DNA of 64,000 bases from Clostridium sp. C105KSO13 (GTDB lineage: Bacteria > Bacillota > Clostridia > Lachnospirales > Lachnospiraceae), in assembly GCF_001517425.1 (NCBI RefSeq), contig NZ_FBWL01000168.1, positions 80,138-144,137 of the forward strand. The letters are read 5' to 3'. Position 1 is the stretch's first letter. Each line of letters starts with the position of its first letter. The notes beneath the pieces were generated by a model. That model had not been told where the DNA came from, ran no database searches, and saw only the letters and a list, made by a program, of their open reading frames with translations. Shown piece after piece: positions 8,990 through 16,680 of this stretch. Position numbers and translations under genes: made by a program.

Positions 8990-10045
8990 TTATATTAAGT
9001 TTCTTTCAAGCTTTACTGGGTCCCCACGGGATACTACTACCTGATACCCGATGCGCTTCATACGGTTTTCCATGCACGCCCGGCATTCTGCGGCCTCATC
9101 CCCGGTACAGATTTTGTTGTCGTAGAGCAGGTAGTCTTTTCTTACTTCTGTCGGGGAAAGATTAGGCATCACTACATTTGCCCCGGCTAAAATTCCTTTT
9201 TCTCTGCCATCGGGGGCGATAGTGCCAAGAGCCGTAGTGGCGGGGAGCAGCACACTGGGCAGCATCAGCCGGATAAGTCCCAGCATAAATAAAGTCAGTT
9301 CCAGGGTTCCCGGAGGACTTTTGGCAAAAGGAGTTTCGTGGTGGGGAATAAATGGTCCGATTCCTACCATCTGAGGGTTCAGTTCTTTTAGGAAAAGCAT
9401 ATCATCTGCAAGGTTCTCAGGTGTCTGAAAAGGCGAACCAACCATAAATCCCGTTCCTACCTGATAGCCAATAGCTTTCAAATCCCAGAGACATTGACGG
9501 CGGCGTTCGGCTGAAAGTGACTTTGGATGGAGCCTGCCATAATGTCCTGCATCATATGTTTCATGCCGTAGAAGATAGCGCTCTGCCCCTGCGTCGAAAA
9601 GGAGTTGATAACTTTCATAAGAACGCTCCCCCAGTGAAAGGGTAATAGCACAGTCCGGAAAACATTTTCGGATATTTTGCACGATATCCGTCATAATGCC
9701 ATCGGTGTAGTACCCATCCTCCCCACCCTGCAGCACAAAGGTGCGAAAGCCAAGCTCATATCCCTTTTTGCAGCAGCTAAGTATCTGTTGCCGGGATAAT
9801 CTGTACCGGTGTGCGTTTTCATTACCTTTCCGGATACCACAGTAAAAGCAGTCATTTTTACAATAATTTGTAAACTCAATCAGGCCCCGGATGTAGATGT
9901 CATTCCCGTAAAAGGTATGCCGGATATCCCGGGCTCTTTCGAATAAGTACTCGGTGGTGTCGGGCGTACGGCCCCGGATGAGAGATGACCATTCTTGTTT
10001 GGACAGGGAATGGGTCTCTTCTAGTTTGTCAATAAGCTTTTTCAT
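8990..10045 (-). CDS. hydE: [FeFe]-hydrogenase maturase HydE (radical SAM)
   Basis: 351 residues, TIM-barrel radical SAM protein with CX3CX2C at Cys62, Cys66 and Cys69 and the BATS-like C-terminal region of the BioB/HydE group. HydE works on the HydG product to build the dithiolate-bridged [2Fe] centre. The reading frame continues upstream for about 60 codons without a family match. GAGGAAAG before ATG 10045 and homology starting at MKKLIDKLEE fix the start. It is second in the operon, 25 nt after the TM1266-type regulator. Confidence 0.95.
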   Translation of the reverse strand: MKKLIDKLEETHSLSKQEWSSLIRGRTPDTTEYLFERARDIRHTFYGNDIYIRGLIEFTNYCKNDCFYCGIRKGNENAHRYRLSRQQILSCCKKGYELGFRTFVLQGGEDGYYTDGIMTDIVQNIRKCFPDCAITLSLGERSYESYQLLFDAGAERYLLRHETYDAGHYGRLHPKSLSAERRRQCLWDLKAIGYQVGTGFMVGSPFQTPENLADDMLFLKELNPQMVGIGPFIPHHETPFAKSPPGTLELTLFMLGLIRLMLPSVLLPATTALGTIAPDGREKGILAGANVVMPNLSPTEVRKDYLLYDNKICTGDEAAECRACMENRMKRIGYQVVVSRGDPVKLERNLI

Positions 10046-10070
10046 AGTCTTTCCTCGCAAAAATGAACTG

Positions 10071-10331
10071 TTACTTTGTTTTAGAATAGATGGTTTTTGT
10101 GCTGATTCCGGACAGCATCCCCAGTTTTCCGGAGAGAGCACTAATAACATCGTTTGGCGCATCCATTGCGATACTGATAATGGAAATGTTTTTCTCACGA
10201 TAAGGAATTCCCATTCTGCCAACAATATATTGACGGTACTCGCTAAGCAAGTGGTTCAGTTCATCCACGTGATCTGTACTGCTGAGAATGATGCCTATCA
10301 GAGCAATTCTTGAATCCTTTTCTATATTCAT
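10071..10331 (-). CDS. TM1266-type iron-only hydrogenase system regulator
   Basis: 86 residues with an ACT/NikR-like alpha-beta pattern: RIALIGIIL at the start, then a helix, then ISIISIAMDA and a final G-K-L-G-M-L-S-G-I turn. The TM1266 family is regularly found next to hydE, hydF and hydG and is annotated as a putative hydrogenase-system regulator. It may bind a small ligand, but no mechanism has been fixed. GGAGG lies 4-5 nt before the ATG. It is the first coding gene of the operon. Repeat element B occupies its immediate 5' leader. Confidence 0.85.
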   Translation of the reverse strand: MNIEKDSRIALIGIILSSTDHVDELNHLLSEYRQYIVGRMGIPYREKNISIISIAMDAPNDVISALSGKLGMLSGISTKTIYSKTK

Positions 10332-10348
10332 AACGCCTCCTTAAATTT

Positions 10349-10406
10349 ACTGTTCAGAAACAAGCTCGAAAACCTACGGCTTTCTTGCTGCCTGGCTCTG
10401 AACAGT
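10349..10406 (-). repeat. Dispersed element B, copy 1 (hairpin-ended, in a 5' leader)
   Basis: 58 bp with perfect 10-bp inverted ends, ACTGTTCAGA and TCTGAACAGT. On the minus strand it lies 17 nt upstream of the TM1266-type start codon. It aligns over its full length with 16000-16057, which precedes the tetR gene in the same orientation relative to the gene. Confidence 0.85.
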
Positions 10407-10410
10407 CGCA

Positions 10411-10456
10411 AATTGTAAAACAATTCTGAAAACGGTGCTCAAAAGGGTCTGACCCC
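10411..10456 (-). repeat. Dispersed element A, copy 3 (minus strand)
   Basis: Read on the minus strand it starts GGGGTCAGACCCTTTTG and ends with AATTGTTTTACAATT. It follows directly on the minus-strand terminator at 10460-10488 and is separated from element B by only 4 nt. This gives a composite of terminator, element A and element B. Confidence 0.85.
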
Positions 10457-10459
10457 ATT

Positions 10460-10488
10460 AAAAAAGGCCTATACCGGCAGGCACAGGC
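10460..10488 (-). terminator. Intrinsic terminator of the hyd-upstream leader/small RNA
   Basis: On the minus strand GCCTGTGCC and GGTATAGGC form a nine-pair stem (two G-U pairs) with a TGCC loop, followed by a run of six T. It lies about 80-100 nt downstream of the minus-strand promoter at 10572-10600. Confidence 0.8.
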
Positions 10489-10566
10489 TATAAAAGGTAA
10501 GAAGTTCATTATTTATATCACTGTCGCCTTTTTACTCAGGGGAGCCTTCGTAATCAGAACGGATTT
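10489..10566 (-). ncRNA. Unassigned leader or small RNA upstream of the hyd operon
   Basis: Body of a roughly 105-nt predicted transcript running from about 10566 down to the terminator. AGGCT near the 5' part can pair with AGCCT in the terminator stem, and AAAAGG with CCTTTT just before it. An alternative antiterminator fold therefore competes with the terminator, as in riboswitches and attenuators. I do not recognise a known class. It could equally be an independent small RNA, because element A copies elsewhere mark ends of transcription units. Confidence 0.45.
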
Positions 10567-10571
10567 GAAGT

Positions 10572-10600
10572 ATTATAGCACAGCTGATAATTATTGACAA
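10572..10600 (-). promoter_or_regulatory. Sigma-A promoter, minus strand
   Basis: On the minus strand TTGTCA and TATAAT are separated by exactly 17 nt. Transcription would start near 10565 and enter the leader that ends in the terminator at 10460-10488, in the direction of the hydrogenase maturation genes. Confidence 0.8.
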
Positions 10601-10847
10601 TAAGAGTGGAATAATGTTTCTTGTTTTGTGCATTTTGTGGAAAATGTGTTAGAATCACGATTACATGAAAGACAGTTGTACTCAGAGTGGTTGGAAGTCC
10701 CAGATTTTGATGAGGACCGTTGGAAAGATGCTGCATCTCACTGGCGCAGAGCGCCAAATAGGCTTTTACTACTGTTTGCATGCGAAAGTAAACTTTCTCC
10801 TGTACACAGCAGCAAAAATTTGCATGGCTATTCTGTATGACAAAATC
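10601..10847. other. Unexplained intergenic stretch between divergent promoters
   Basis: About 250 bp with no convincing gene. On the plus strand a possible promoter, TTGTGC-18-TAGAAT (10625-10654), is followed by two perfect small hairpins, TGGCGC/GCGCCA and GAAAGT/ACTTTC. Short open frames exist on both strands, but none has a ribosome binding site or recognisable protein. A structured RNA is possible. Confidence 0.3.
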
Positions 10848-10904
10848 TTGACAATAACAGGGAAATATGGTATATTTAGACCATAGTCGAAACGATAGTC
10901 TAAA
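10848..10904 (+). promoter_or_regulatory. Promoter and candidate operator of the hydroxyproline dehydratase genes
   Basis: TTGACA (10848-10853), a 17-nt spacer and TATATT (10871-10876). An imperfect palindrome, TTTAGAC at 10875-10881 mirrored by GTCTAAA at 10898-10904, covers the -10 edge and the transcription start. It is well placed for repressor binding but differs from the TGTATACA sites near gntR. Confidence 0.7.
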
Positions 10905-10935
10905 ATGATAAATGGGGGAAGTGAGGTGGAAATAT

Positions 10936-11844
10936 ATGAGTTTGATAACTGATATTCAGAAGTATTCCATTCATGATGGAGACGGAATACGGACAACAGT
11001 TTTCTTTAAAGGCTGTAACTTAAGGTGTACGTGGTGTCACAACCCTGAGACGCAAAGCTATAAGAAGGAATTACTTTTTGATAAAGACAGATGTGTAGGC
11101 TGCGGCAGCTGTATTCCTGCCTGTCCCAGCCAGGCCATTACACTGGAAGAAGGAAAGGCTGTTACAGACAGGAAGAAATGTACAGCCTGCGGGGAATGTG
11201 TAGATTACTGCAATTTGAATCTGCGTGAGATAGCAGGTAAGGAATACCCCGTGGATCAATTGGTAAAAGAACTCAGAAAAGATGAGATGTTTTATGAAGA
11301 ATCCGGCGGAGGTGTGACATTGTCCGGCGGGGAAGTAATGATGTCAGATATAGATTATCTGGAAGAACTTGTGAAAAAGCTTCATCATCATGGCATTTCG
11401 GTCACAATAGACACATGCGGCCAGGCCCCCTATGAGAATTATGAAAGAATTCTCCCATACGTAGACACCTTTTTGTATGATATCAAGCTGATGGATTCTG
11501 AGATACATAAGCAATACATGGGAATCGGCAACGAGTTGATTTTATCAAATCTGGAAAAACTGAGCCGGGATGGAGCAAGATTATATATCCGGATTCCCAC
11601 TGTAAAAGAAGTAAATGGTTCAAACGAAGCTATGAAGGCAATTATCAATTATCTTCTGGAAAAGAATATTCATGTGGCAAAGGTCAATCTGTTGCCTTAT
11701 CATAATACAGGTTCTGGAAAATACATGAAAATTGGCAGGAATTATGAAGGAACTGATTTACATGCACCGGATAAAGATGAAATGAACCATTTTGTGGAAC
11801 TGTTTCAAGAAGCTGGATTCCATAATATTAAAATAGGAGGTTAA
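10936..11844 (+). CDS. Glycyl-radical enzyme activase for HypD (radical SAM)
   Basis: 302 residues. The PflA-like radical SAM motif CX3CX2C is at Cys27, Cys31 and Cys34. An inserted two-cluster ferredoxin domain carries CX2CX2CX3C sets at 53-63 and 82-92, as in activases of non-PFL glycyl-radical enzymes. It would use S-adenosylmethionine to place the glycyl radical on the enzyme encoded 4 nt downstream. An in-frame ATG at 10912 has no ribosome binding site. GAGGTGG 6 nt before ATG 10936 decides the start. The partner is inferred from the adjacency to hypD. Confidence 0.93.
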   Translation: MSLITDIQKYSIHDGDGIRTTVFFKGCNLRCTWCHNPETQSYKKELLFDKDRCVGCGSCIPACPSQAITLEEGKAVTDRKKCTACGECVDYCNLNLREIAGKEYPVDQLVKELRKDEMFYEESGGGVTLSGGEVMMSDIDYLEELVKKLHHHGISVTIDTCGQAPYENYERILPYVDTFLYDIKLMDSEIHKQYMGIGNELILSNLEKLSRDGARLYIRIPTVKEVNGSNEAMKAIINYLLEKNIHVAKVNLLPYHNTGSGKYMKIGRNYEGTDLHAPDKDEMNHFVELFQEAGFHNIKIGG

Positions 11845-11848
11845 GAAG

Positions 11849-14224
11849 ATGGAAGAAAGAGGAATGAATGCTCGTATTAAAGCACTTAGACAATTGAGTT
11901 TGGACACACCTGCACACATTGACCTGACAAGGGCAGTCAGTGAGACCAAGACTTACAAAAAGTACGAGGGAGAACTGTCCATACCGGAACTGCGGGCACA
12001 GGTGCTCAAAGATTACTTTGCGACAAAACAACTGTATATCGGTGAAGGTGAGCTGATCGTCGGAGAAAAGGGTGATTCACCTCAGGCATCACCTACTTTC
12101 CCGGAACTTTGCTGCCATACAATGGAAGATATGCATGTTATGAATGACAGGGATCTTATCAGCTTTAAGGTAAAGGAAGAAGACTATAGGGTACAGGAAG
12201 ATACTATAATTCCGTATTGGAAGAACCGTTCTATCAGACATAAAATTATTAAAAATATGACGCCCCAATGGCAGAATGCCTATGAGGCCGGAATCTTTAC
12301 TGAATTTATGGAGCAGAGAGGACCGGGACATACCGTTGGCTCTGTGAAGATTTATGAGAAAGGCTTCCTAGATTACAAGGATGACATTCAGGCTTCACTT
12401 GACAGCCTGGATTTCATGAATGATAAAGAGGCTCTTGATAAGAAAAATGAATTGAAAGGCATGATGATTGCCTGTGATGCGATTATGATTCTTGGGGAGA
12501 GATATGCTGCTTATGCGCGCGAACTTGCGGAAAAAGAAGCAGATTCTAAGAGAAAAGAAGAACTTCTGCAGATTGCCGCAAACTGTGATGTAGTTCCGGC
12601 ACATAAACCGGAGACTTACTGGCAGGCAATGCAGATGTACTGGTTTGTTCATATGGGTGTAACAACAGAACTGAACCCCTGGGATTCCTACAGCCCCGGG
12701 CGTCTGGATCAGCATCTGAATCCGTTTTATGAAAGAGATGTAGAAGCAGGAATTCTGGATGATGAAAAAGCTCTGGAATTGCTGGAATGTCTCTGGGTTA
12801 AATTCAATAACCAGCCGGCTCCCCCGAAAGTAGGCATCACATTGAAGGAGAGCAGCACTTATACGGATTTTGCCAATTTGAATACAGGCGGTATTACTCC
12901 TACAGGGGAGAATGGCGTAAATAATGTAAGTTATCTGATCCTGGACTGTATGGATGATATGAAGCTTCTTCAGCCAAGTTCAAATGTACAGATTAGCAAG
13001 AAGACACCCCAGAAGTTCCTGAAGCGTGCCTGTGAGATTTCCAGAAAAGGCTGGGGCCAGCCGGCATTCTACAATACAGACGCAATTGTACAGGAGCTGT
13101 TAAATGCAGGAAAATCCCTAGAGGATGCAAGGCGAGGCGGAACAAGTGGTTGTGTTGAGACAGGAGCATTCGGAAATGAAGCTTATATCCTGACGGGGTA
13201 CTTTAATATTCCCAAAATCTTTGAGCTGACCTTGAATAATGGTTATGACAAAGTAGGAAAAAAACAACTCGGACTGAAACTGGGCTGCGCTGCAGACTTT
13301 AAGACATACGATGAACTATTTGACGCATTTAAGAAACAGTTGAAGTATTTCATTGATGTGAAGATTCAGGGAAGCAATGTAATCGAAAAGATTTATGCAG
13401 AAAATATGCCTGCACCTTTCCTTTCCATCATTACCAACGATTGTATTTCAAAAGGCAAGGATTACAACGGGGGCGGAGCAAGATACAATACAAAATATCT
13501 GCAGGGCGTAGGTATCGGTACAATTACAGATTGTCTGGCAGCTATTAAATATAATGTATATGATAAGCAGACATTTACGATGGATGAGCTGATGCAGGCT
13601 TTGGATGATAACTTTGAAGGCCATGACAGAATTCTGAATCTGGTACGCAATAAGACACCGAAGTACGGCAATGACGATGACTATGCAGATGATATTATGA
13701 GATCTGTATTTGAGTTTTATAGAAATGAAGTGACGGGCAGACCGAATATGCTGGGCGGGCAGTACAGAATTAATATGCTTCCAACTACATGCCACGTTTA
13801 TTTCGGAGATGTAATGATGGCCAGTGCAAATGGGCGTCTTGCGCATAAACCAGTATCAGAAGGGATTTCCCCAGAAAAGGGTGCAGATACCAATGGACCC
13901 ACAGCAGTTGTGAAATCCTGCGCAAAAATGGATCATCTCCAGACCGGCGGTACTTTGCTGAACCAGAAATTTACACCGAGCGTTGTAGCCGGTGAGGGAG
14001 GACTGGAACAGATGGCAAATCTGGTGCGCACCTATTTCAATATGGACGGACACCATATTCAGTTCAATGTTATTGATAAAGAGACATTGATTAATGCACA
14101 GAAATATCCGGAGGATTATAAAGACCTGATTGTCCGCGTGGCAGGATACAGCGATCATTTTAGAAATCTGAGCAAAACGCTGCAGGATGAGATTATAGAG
14201 AGAACAGAACAAAGCTTTAATTAG
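11849..14224 (+). CDS. hypD: Trans-4-hydroxy-L-proline dehydratase (glycyl-radical enzyme HypD)
   Basis: 791 residues. The glycyl-radical loop RVAGYSDHF places the radical on Gly766. The thiyl cysteine and acid/base glutamate are in SGCVETG (Cys435, Glu437). The sequence reads very close to the characterised Clostridioides difficile HypD along its whole length as I recall it, for example CCHTMEDM, FTEFMEQR and PKVGITLKESSTYTDF. The enzyme dehydrates hydroxyproline to pyrroline-5-carboxylate. The proC gene 0.9 kb downstream supplies the next step to proline. GGAGG lies 8 nt before the ATG. This HypD is unrelated to the nickel-hydrogenase HypD. Confidence 0.95.
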   Translation: MEERGMNARIKALRQLSLDTPAHIDLTRAVSETKTYKKYEGELSIPELRAQVLKDYFATKQLYIGEGELIVGEKGDSPQASPTFPELCCHTMEDMHVMNDRDLISFKVKEEDYRVQEDTIIPYWKNRSIRHKIIKNMTPQWQNAYEAGIFTEFMEQRGPGHTVGSVKIYEKGFLDYKDDIQASLDSLDFMNDKEALDKKNELKGMMIACDAIMILGERYAAYARELAEKEADSKRKEELLQIAANCDVVPAHKPETYWQAMQMYWFVHMGVTTELNPWDSYSPGRLDQHLNPFYERDVEAGILDDEKALELLECLWVKFNNQPAPPKVGITLKESSTYTDFANLNTGGITPTGENGVNNVSYLILDCMDDMKLLQPSSNVQISKKTPQKFLKRACEISRKGWGQPAFYNTDAIVQELLNAGKSLEDARRGGTSGCVETGAFGNEAYILTGYFNIPKIFELTLNNGYDKVGKKQLGLKLGCAADFKTYDELFDAFKKQLKYFIDVKIQGSNVIEKIYAENMPAPFLSIITNDCISKGKDYNGGGARYNTKYLQGVGIGTITDCLAAIKYNVYDKQTFTMDELMQALDDNFEGHDRILNLVRNKTPKYGNDDDYADDIMRSVFEFYRNEVTGRPNMLGGQYRINMLPTTCHVYFGDVMMASANGRLAHKPVSEGISPEKGADTNGPTAVVKSCAKMDHLQTGGTLLNQKFTPSVVAGEGGLEQMANLVRTYFNMDGHHIQFNVIDKETLINAQKYPEDYKDLIVRVAGYSDHFRNLSKTLQDEIIERTEQSFN

Positions 14225-14233
14225 ATAATAAGA

Positions 14234-14267
14234 GAAACTGCGCGGGGCTACCTCAGCGCAGTTTCTT
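14234..14267. terminator. Bidirectional terminator between hypD and gntR
   Basis: GAAACTGCGC and GCGCAGTTTC form a perfect 10-bp stem with T-rich flanks on the plus side. The convergent gntR stop codon lies in the loop, so one hairpin serves both genes. Confidence 0.85.
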
Positions 14268-14883
14268 TTCCGGTTGTGAAATGATCATCTCTCAGAATAG
14301 CGTATGCTGCGTTGTAATTATTTTCGCGCATGTAGAGAACCATTCTTTTTAAATTTTCGTTAGTTTGTGGGATATCCATCCCGTGTTTTACGGAATTCTG
14401 TCCCATGCGGATAAGCTCCGACATGTTGTTTTCATAAATACGATTGATACGTTCATTGTCAAAAACGTGAATGATTTCTAAATGCATATTTGTATCTGCC
14501 AGTTCCCACTGATAAATATCATTTGCTGTGGCACACATGCGTACAACCTTCTCTTCAATCCGATAGGAGAATTCTTCATACCGGTCTGTGATAAATATAT
14601 ACCGAAAAGCGCTGCTTTCTAATAACTCCCGGAGCTGGTAGATTTCTGCGACATCTTTGGCTGTTATCGGCTTTACTGTCATTGATTTATAATAGCCTGA
14701 AACAATCAGCCCTTCAGCCTGAAGCAGCTTAACCGCGGCGCGGACCGGACTGCGGCTCATATTCAGATCGGATGTGAGTTTGGCTTCTGTCAGCTGGGAA
14801 CCCGGCGGATAGGTTAAATTTAATATATTTGTGCGGATGGCTTCATACGCCTGATCCATAAGAGAAATATGTTTTTCTGCCAT
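14248..14883 (-). CDS. GntR family regulator with FCD ligand domain
   Basis: 211 residues. The winged-helix N-terminus (about 1-70) contains the typical DLNMSRSPVRAAVKLL recognition helix. The C-terminal all-helical FCD domain binds small acids or metal-ligand complexes. An upstream in-frame ATG (14925) falls inside the palindromic operator region. GAGG 7-8 nt before ATG 14883 marks the real start. The promoter TTGCAA-17-TATACT is overlapped downstream by two TGTATACA sites, which suggests autorepression. A third site lies in the proC leader. It probably controls hydroxyproline use; the ligand may be hydroxyproline or pyrroline-5-carboxylate, by inference. Confidence 0.88.
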   Translation of the reverse strand: MAEKHISLMDQAYEAIRTNILNLTYPPGSQLTEAKLTSDLNMSRSPVRAAVKLLQAEGLIVSGYYKSMTVKPITAKDVAEIYQLRELLESSAFRYIFITDRYEEFSYRIEEKVVRMCATANDIYQWELADTNMHLEIIHVFDNERINRIYENNMSELIRMGQNSVKHGMDIPQTNENLKRMVLYMRENNYNAAYAILRDDHFTTGKETALR

Positions 14884-14896
14884 AATATTACCTCGA

Positions 14897-14954
14897 TTGT
14901 ATACAAAATTACTTGCTGTATACAAAGTATATAGGAAAAAGAGGGGAATTGCAA
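14897..14954 (-). promoter_or_regulatory. gntR promoter with two GntR-type operators
   Basis: On the minus strand TTGCAA (14949-14954), 17 nt, TATACT (14926-14931). The palindromes TTGTATACAA (14897-14906) and TGTATACA (14917-14924) lie just downstream of the -10, around the transcription start. This is a layout for autorepression. Confidence 0.75.
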
Positions 14955-14986
14955 TATGGAAAAATAGAAGAAAGTTGCCAAAACAA

Positions 14987-15042
14987 TTGACAAGGATTAT
15001 TCAAAGTGTTATTATTGTATCCAACAAGAGGAAGTGTATACA
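14987..15042 (+). promoter_or_regulatory. proC promoter with a third TGTATACA operator
   Basis: TTGACA (14987-14992), 17 nt, TATTAT (15010-15015). TGTATACA recurs at 15035-15042, about 13 nt past the expected start of transcription. It is identical in core to the two sites in front of gntR, so the same repressor probably controls both. Confidence 0.75.
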
Positions 15043-15130
15043 ATTAATATTCACATATACAAAATAAAAAAGTGAGCAGTCCCACAAAACATAACGGGGC
15101 AGTTGATCAGGGTATAACTAGGAGGATATC

Positions 15131-15925
15131 ATGAAATTAGGATTTATCGGAACCGGTAACATGGCAAGTGCTATTATGGGCGGTATTATAAAACAAGGCA
15201 TTTTTAAACCTGAGGAAATTATAGGAGCTGATGTTTTTAAGCCGAGCAGAGAAAAAGTAAAAGACACATATGGAATTAATGTAACCGGCGATAACAGAGA
15301 GGTAGCAGAAAAGGCGGAAGTGATAATACTTTCTGTTAAGCCTCAGTTTTATGCATCCACGATTGGAGAGATAAAAGATCTGGTAACGGAGAACACGCTG
15401 ATTATTACCATTGCACCTGGCAAGACGCTTGCATGGCTTGAAGAACAGTTTGGAAAGAAGGTAAAGATAATACGGACAATGCCGAACACTCCTGCTATGG
15501 TAGATGAAGGAATGACCGCTGCCTGCTCCAATGAATCTGTGTCAGACAAAGAATTAAAATATGCTGTTGACATTCTGAGTGCTTTTGGTAAAGTAGAAGT
15601 CATACCGGAACATCTGATGGATGTGGTCGTATCTGTAAGCGGCAGCTCCCCGGCTTATGTATTTATGTTTATCGAGGCGATGGCTGATGCGGCTGTAGCG
15701 GACGGCATGCCAAGAAATCAGGCATACAAGTTTGCGGCACAGAGTGTATACGGTAGTGCCAAGATGGTTCTGGAGACAGGCAAACATCCCGGGGAATTAA
15801 AAGATATGGTATGCTCACCCGGCGGAACTACAATTGAAGCTGTGCGTATATTGGAGAACAAAGGATTTAGAAGTGCTGTGATAGAGGCGATGAAAGCCTG
15901 CACTGAAATGTCAAGACACATGTAA
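15131..15925 (+). CDS. proC: Pyrroline-5-carboxylate reductase
   Basis: 264 residues, the usual family length. The N-terminal Rossmann motif GFIGTGNMASAI binds NAD(P)H. The C-terminal dimer domain has the conserved VSGSSPAYVF and SPGGTTIEA signatures. It reduces pyrroline-5-carboxylate to proline. Next to hypD it completes reductive conversion of hydroxyproline to proline. AGGAGG precedes the ATG. The long leader carries a GntR-type operator, so this copy may be induced for hydroxyproline catabolism rather than serving only biosynthesis. Confidence 0.96.
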   Translation: MKLGFIGTGNMASAIMGGIIKQGIFKPEEIIGADVFKPSREKVKDTYGINVTGDNREVAEKAEVIILSVKPQFYASTIGEIKDLVTENTLIITIAPGKTLAWLEEQFGKKVKIIRTMPNTPAMVDEGMTAACSNESVSDKELKYAVDILSAFGKVEVIPEHLMDVVVSVSGSSPAYVFMFIEAMADAAVADGMPRNQAYKFAAQSVYGSAKMVLETGKHPGELKDMVCSPGGTTIEAVRILENKGFRSAVIEAMKACTEMSRHM

Positions 15926-15930
15926 CTTTC

Positions 15931-15968
15931 GAGGGGCCGAACTTTTATAATAGAGTTCGGCCTCTTTG
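15931..15968 (+). terminator. proC terminator
   Basis: GAGGGGCCGAAC and GTTCGGCCTC form a long GC-rich stem followed by TTTG, 5 nt after the proC stop codon. Confidence 0.8.
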
Positions 15969-15999
15969 CATGTCGCTCATTTTGTGTTAAAATATATTT

Positions 16000-16057
16000 G
16001 TTCAGAACCAAACAGCGAGAAAACTATAGGATTTCGAGCCAGGTTCTCAATAGTAAC
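16000..16057 (+). repeat. Dispersed element B, copy 2
   Basis: 58 bp aligning end to end with the minus-strand copy at 10349-10406. Here AGAACC and GGTTCT provide the inverted ends. It lies 30 nt upstream of the tetR start codon and just downstream of a TAAAAT -10-like box, so it is part of the 5' leader. Confidence 0.8.
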
Positions 16058-16086
16058 AACTAAAGAAAGAATAAACGGGTGAATAG

Positions 16087-16680
16087 ATGGAAGAGAAGAG
16101 TGTAAAGTCCAGAATTGTCTCTGCGGCATGGCGGTTGTTTTATGATAAGGGATATGACCAGACTACCGTGGACGATATTATTGAATTGTCAGGGACATCG
16201 AAGGGCTCTTTTTATTATTATTTCAGCACCAAGGATGAGCTGCTTGGCACCTTATCTACTGTTCTTGATAATTATTACGATGAGTTGAACAGTACCATAG
16301 ATCAGGAAATGAATAATTATGATAAACTTCTTTATCTCAACTATAAGGCACATACTATGATGGAAGAGAAGATTAATATCGATTTACTGGCATCCATGTA
16401 TTCTACACAGCTGACTGCTAAAGGACACAGACACCTTCTCGACCAGAACAGAGTGTATTACCGCCTGATTGCGGGAATTGTGGAGGCGGGGCAGAAAAAG
16501 GGTGAGATAAAAAGCGACAAGTCTATCAGGGAAATTGTAAAATACTATGCCCTCTGCGAGAGAGCCCTGGTCTCAGAATGGTGCCTGAACAGAGGCGGGT
16601 ATTCTCTGGGAGAATACAGTAAAGAATACATGTCGATTATGATGGAACATTTTGTAGCAGATCAAAAACCAGGCAGATAG
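16087..16680 (+). CDS. TetR family transcriptional regulator
   Basis: 197 residues. A TetR helix-turn-helix occupies about 8-55 (ILDxA-like start, then TTVDDIIELSGTSKGSFYYYFSTKDEL). The C-terminal helical ligand domain has no recognisable signature. The upstream ribosome binding site is weak. It lies ahead of nrdG and the GH127 gene in the same orientation, with a 75-nt gap, so it may control them. Its ligand and operator are unknown. Confidence 0.88.
   Translation: MEEKSVKSRIVSAAWRLFYDKGYDQTTVDDIIELSGTSKGSFYYYFSTKDELLGTLSTVLDNYYDELNSTIDQEMNNYDKLLYLNYKAHTMMEEKINIDLLASMYSTQLTAKGHRHLLDQNRVYYRLIAGIVEAGQKKGEIKSDKSIREIVKYYALCERALVSEWCLNRGGYSLGEYSKEYMSIMMEHFVADQKPGR

Noticed and set aside
9954..10313. 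Plus-strand 119-codon open frame over the hydE/TM1266 region
   Set aside because: Antisense to two well-supported genes, no ribosome binding site and no protein-like motif.
10628..10886. Short plus-strand open frames (70-73 codons) upstream of the HypD activase gene
   Set aside because: No ribosome binding site, no recognisable protein, and they run into the promoter of the next gene; kept only as unexplained DNA.
11849..14224. Pyruvate formate-lyase, glycerol dehydratase or choline lyase identity for the glycyl-radical enzyme
   Set aside because: The GCVE motif excludes pyruvate formate-lyase, and the sequence and the proC neighbour fit hydroxyproline dehydratase far better than the glycerol or choline enzymes.
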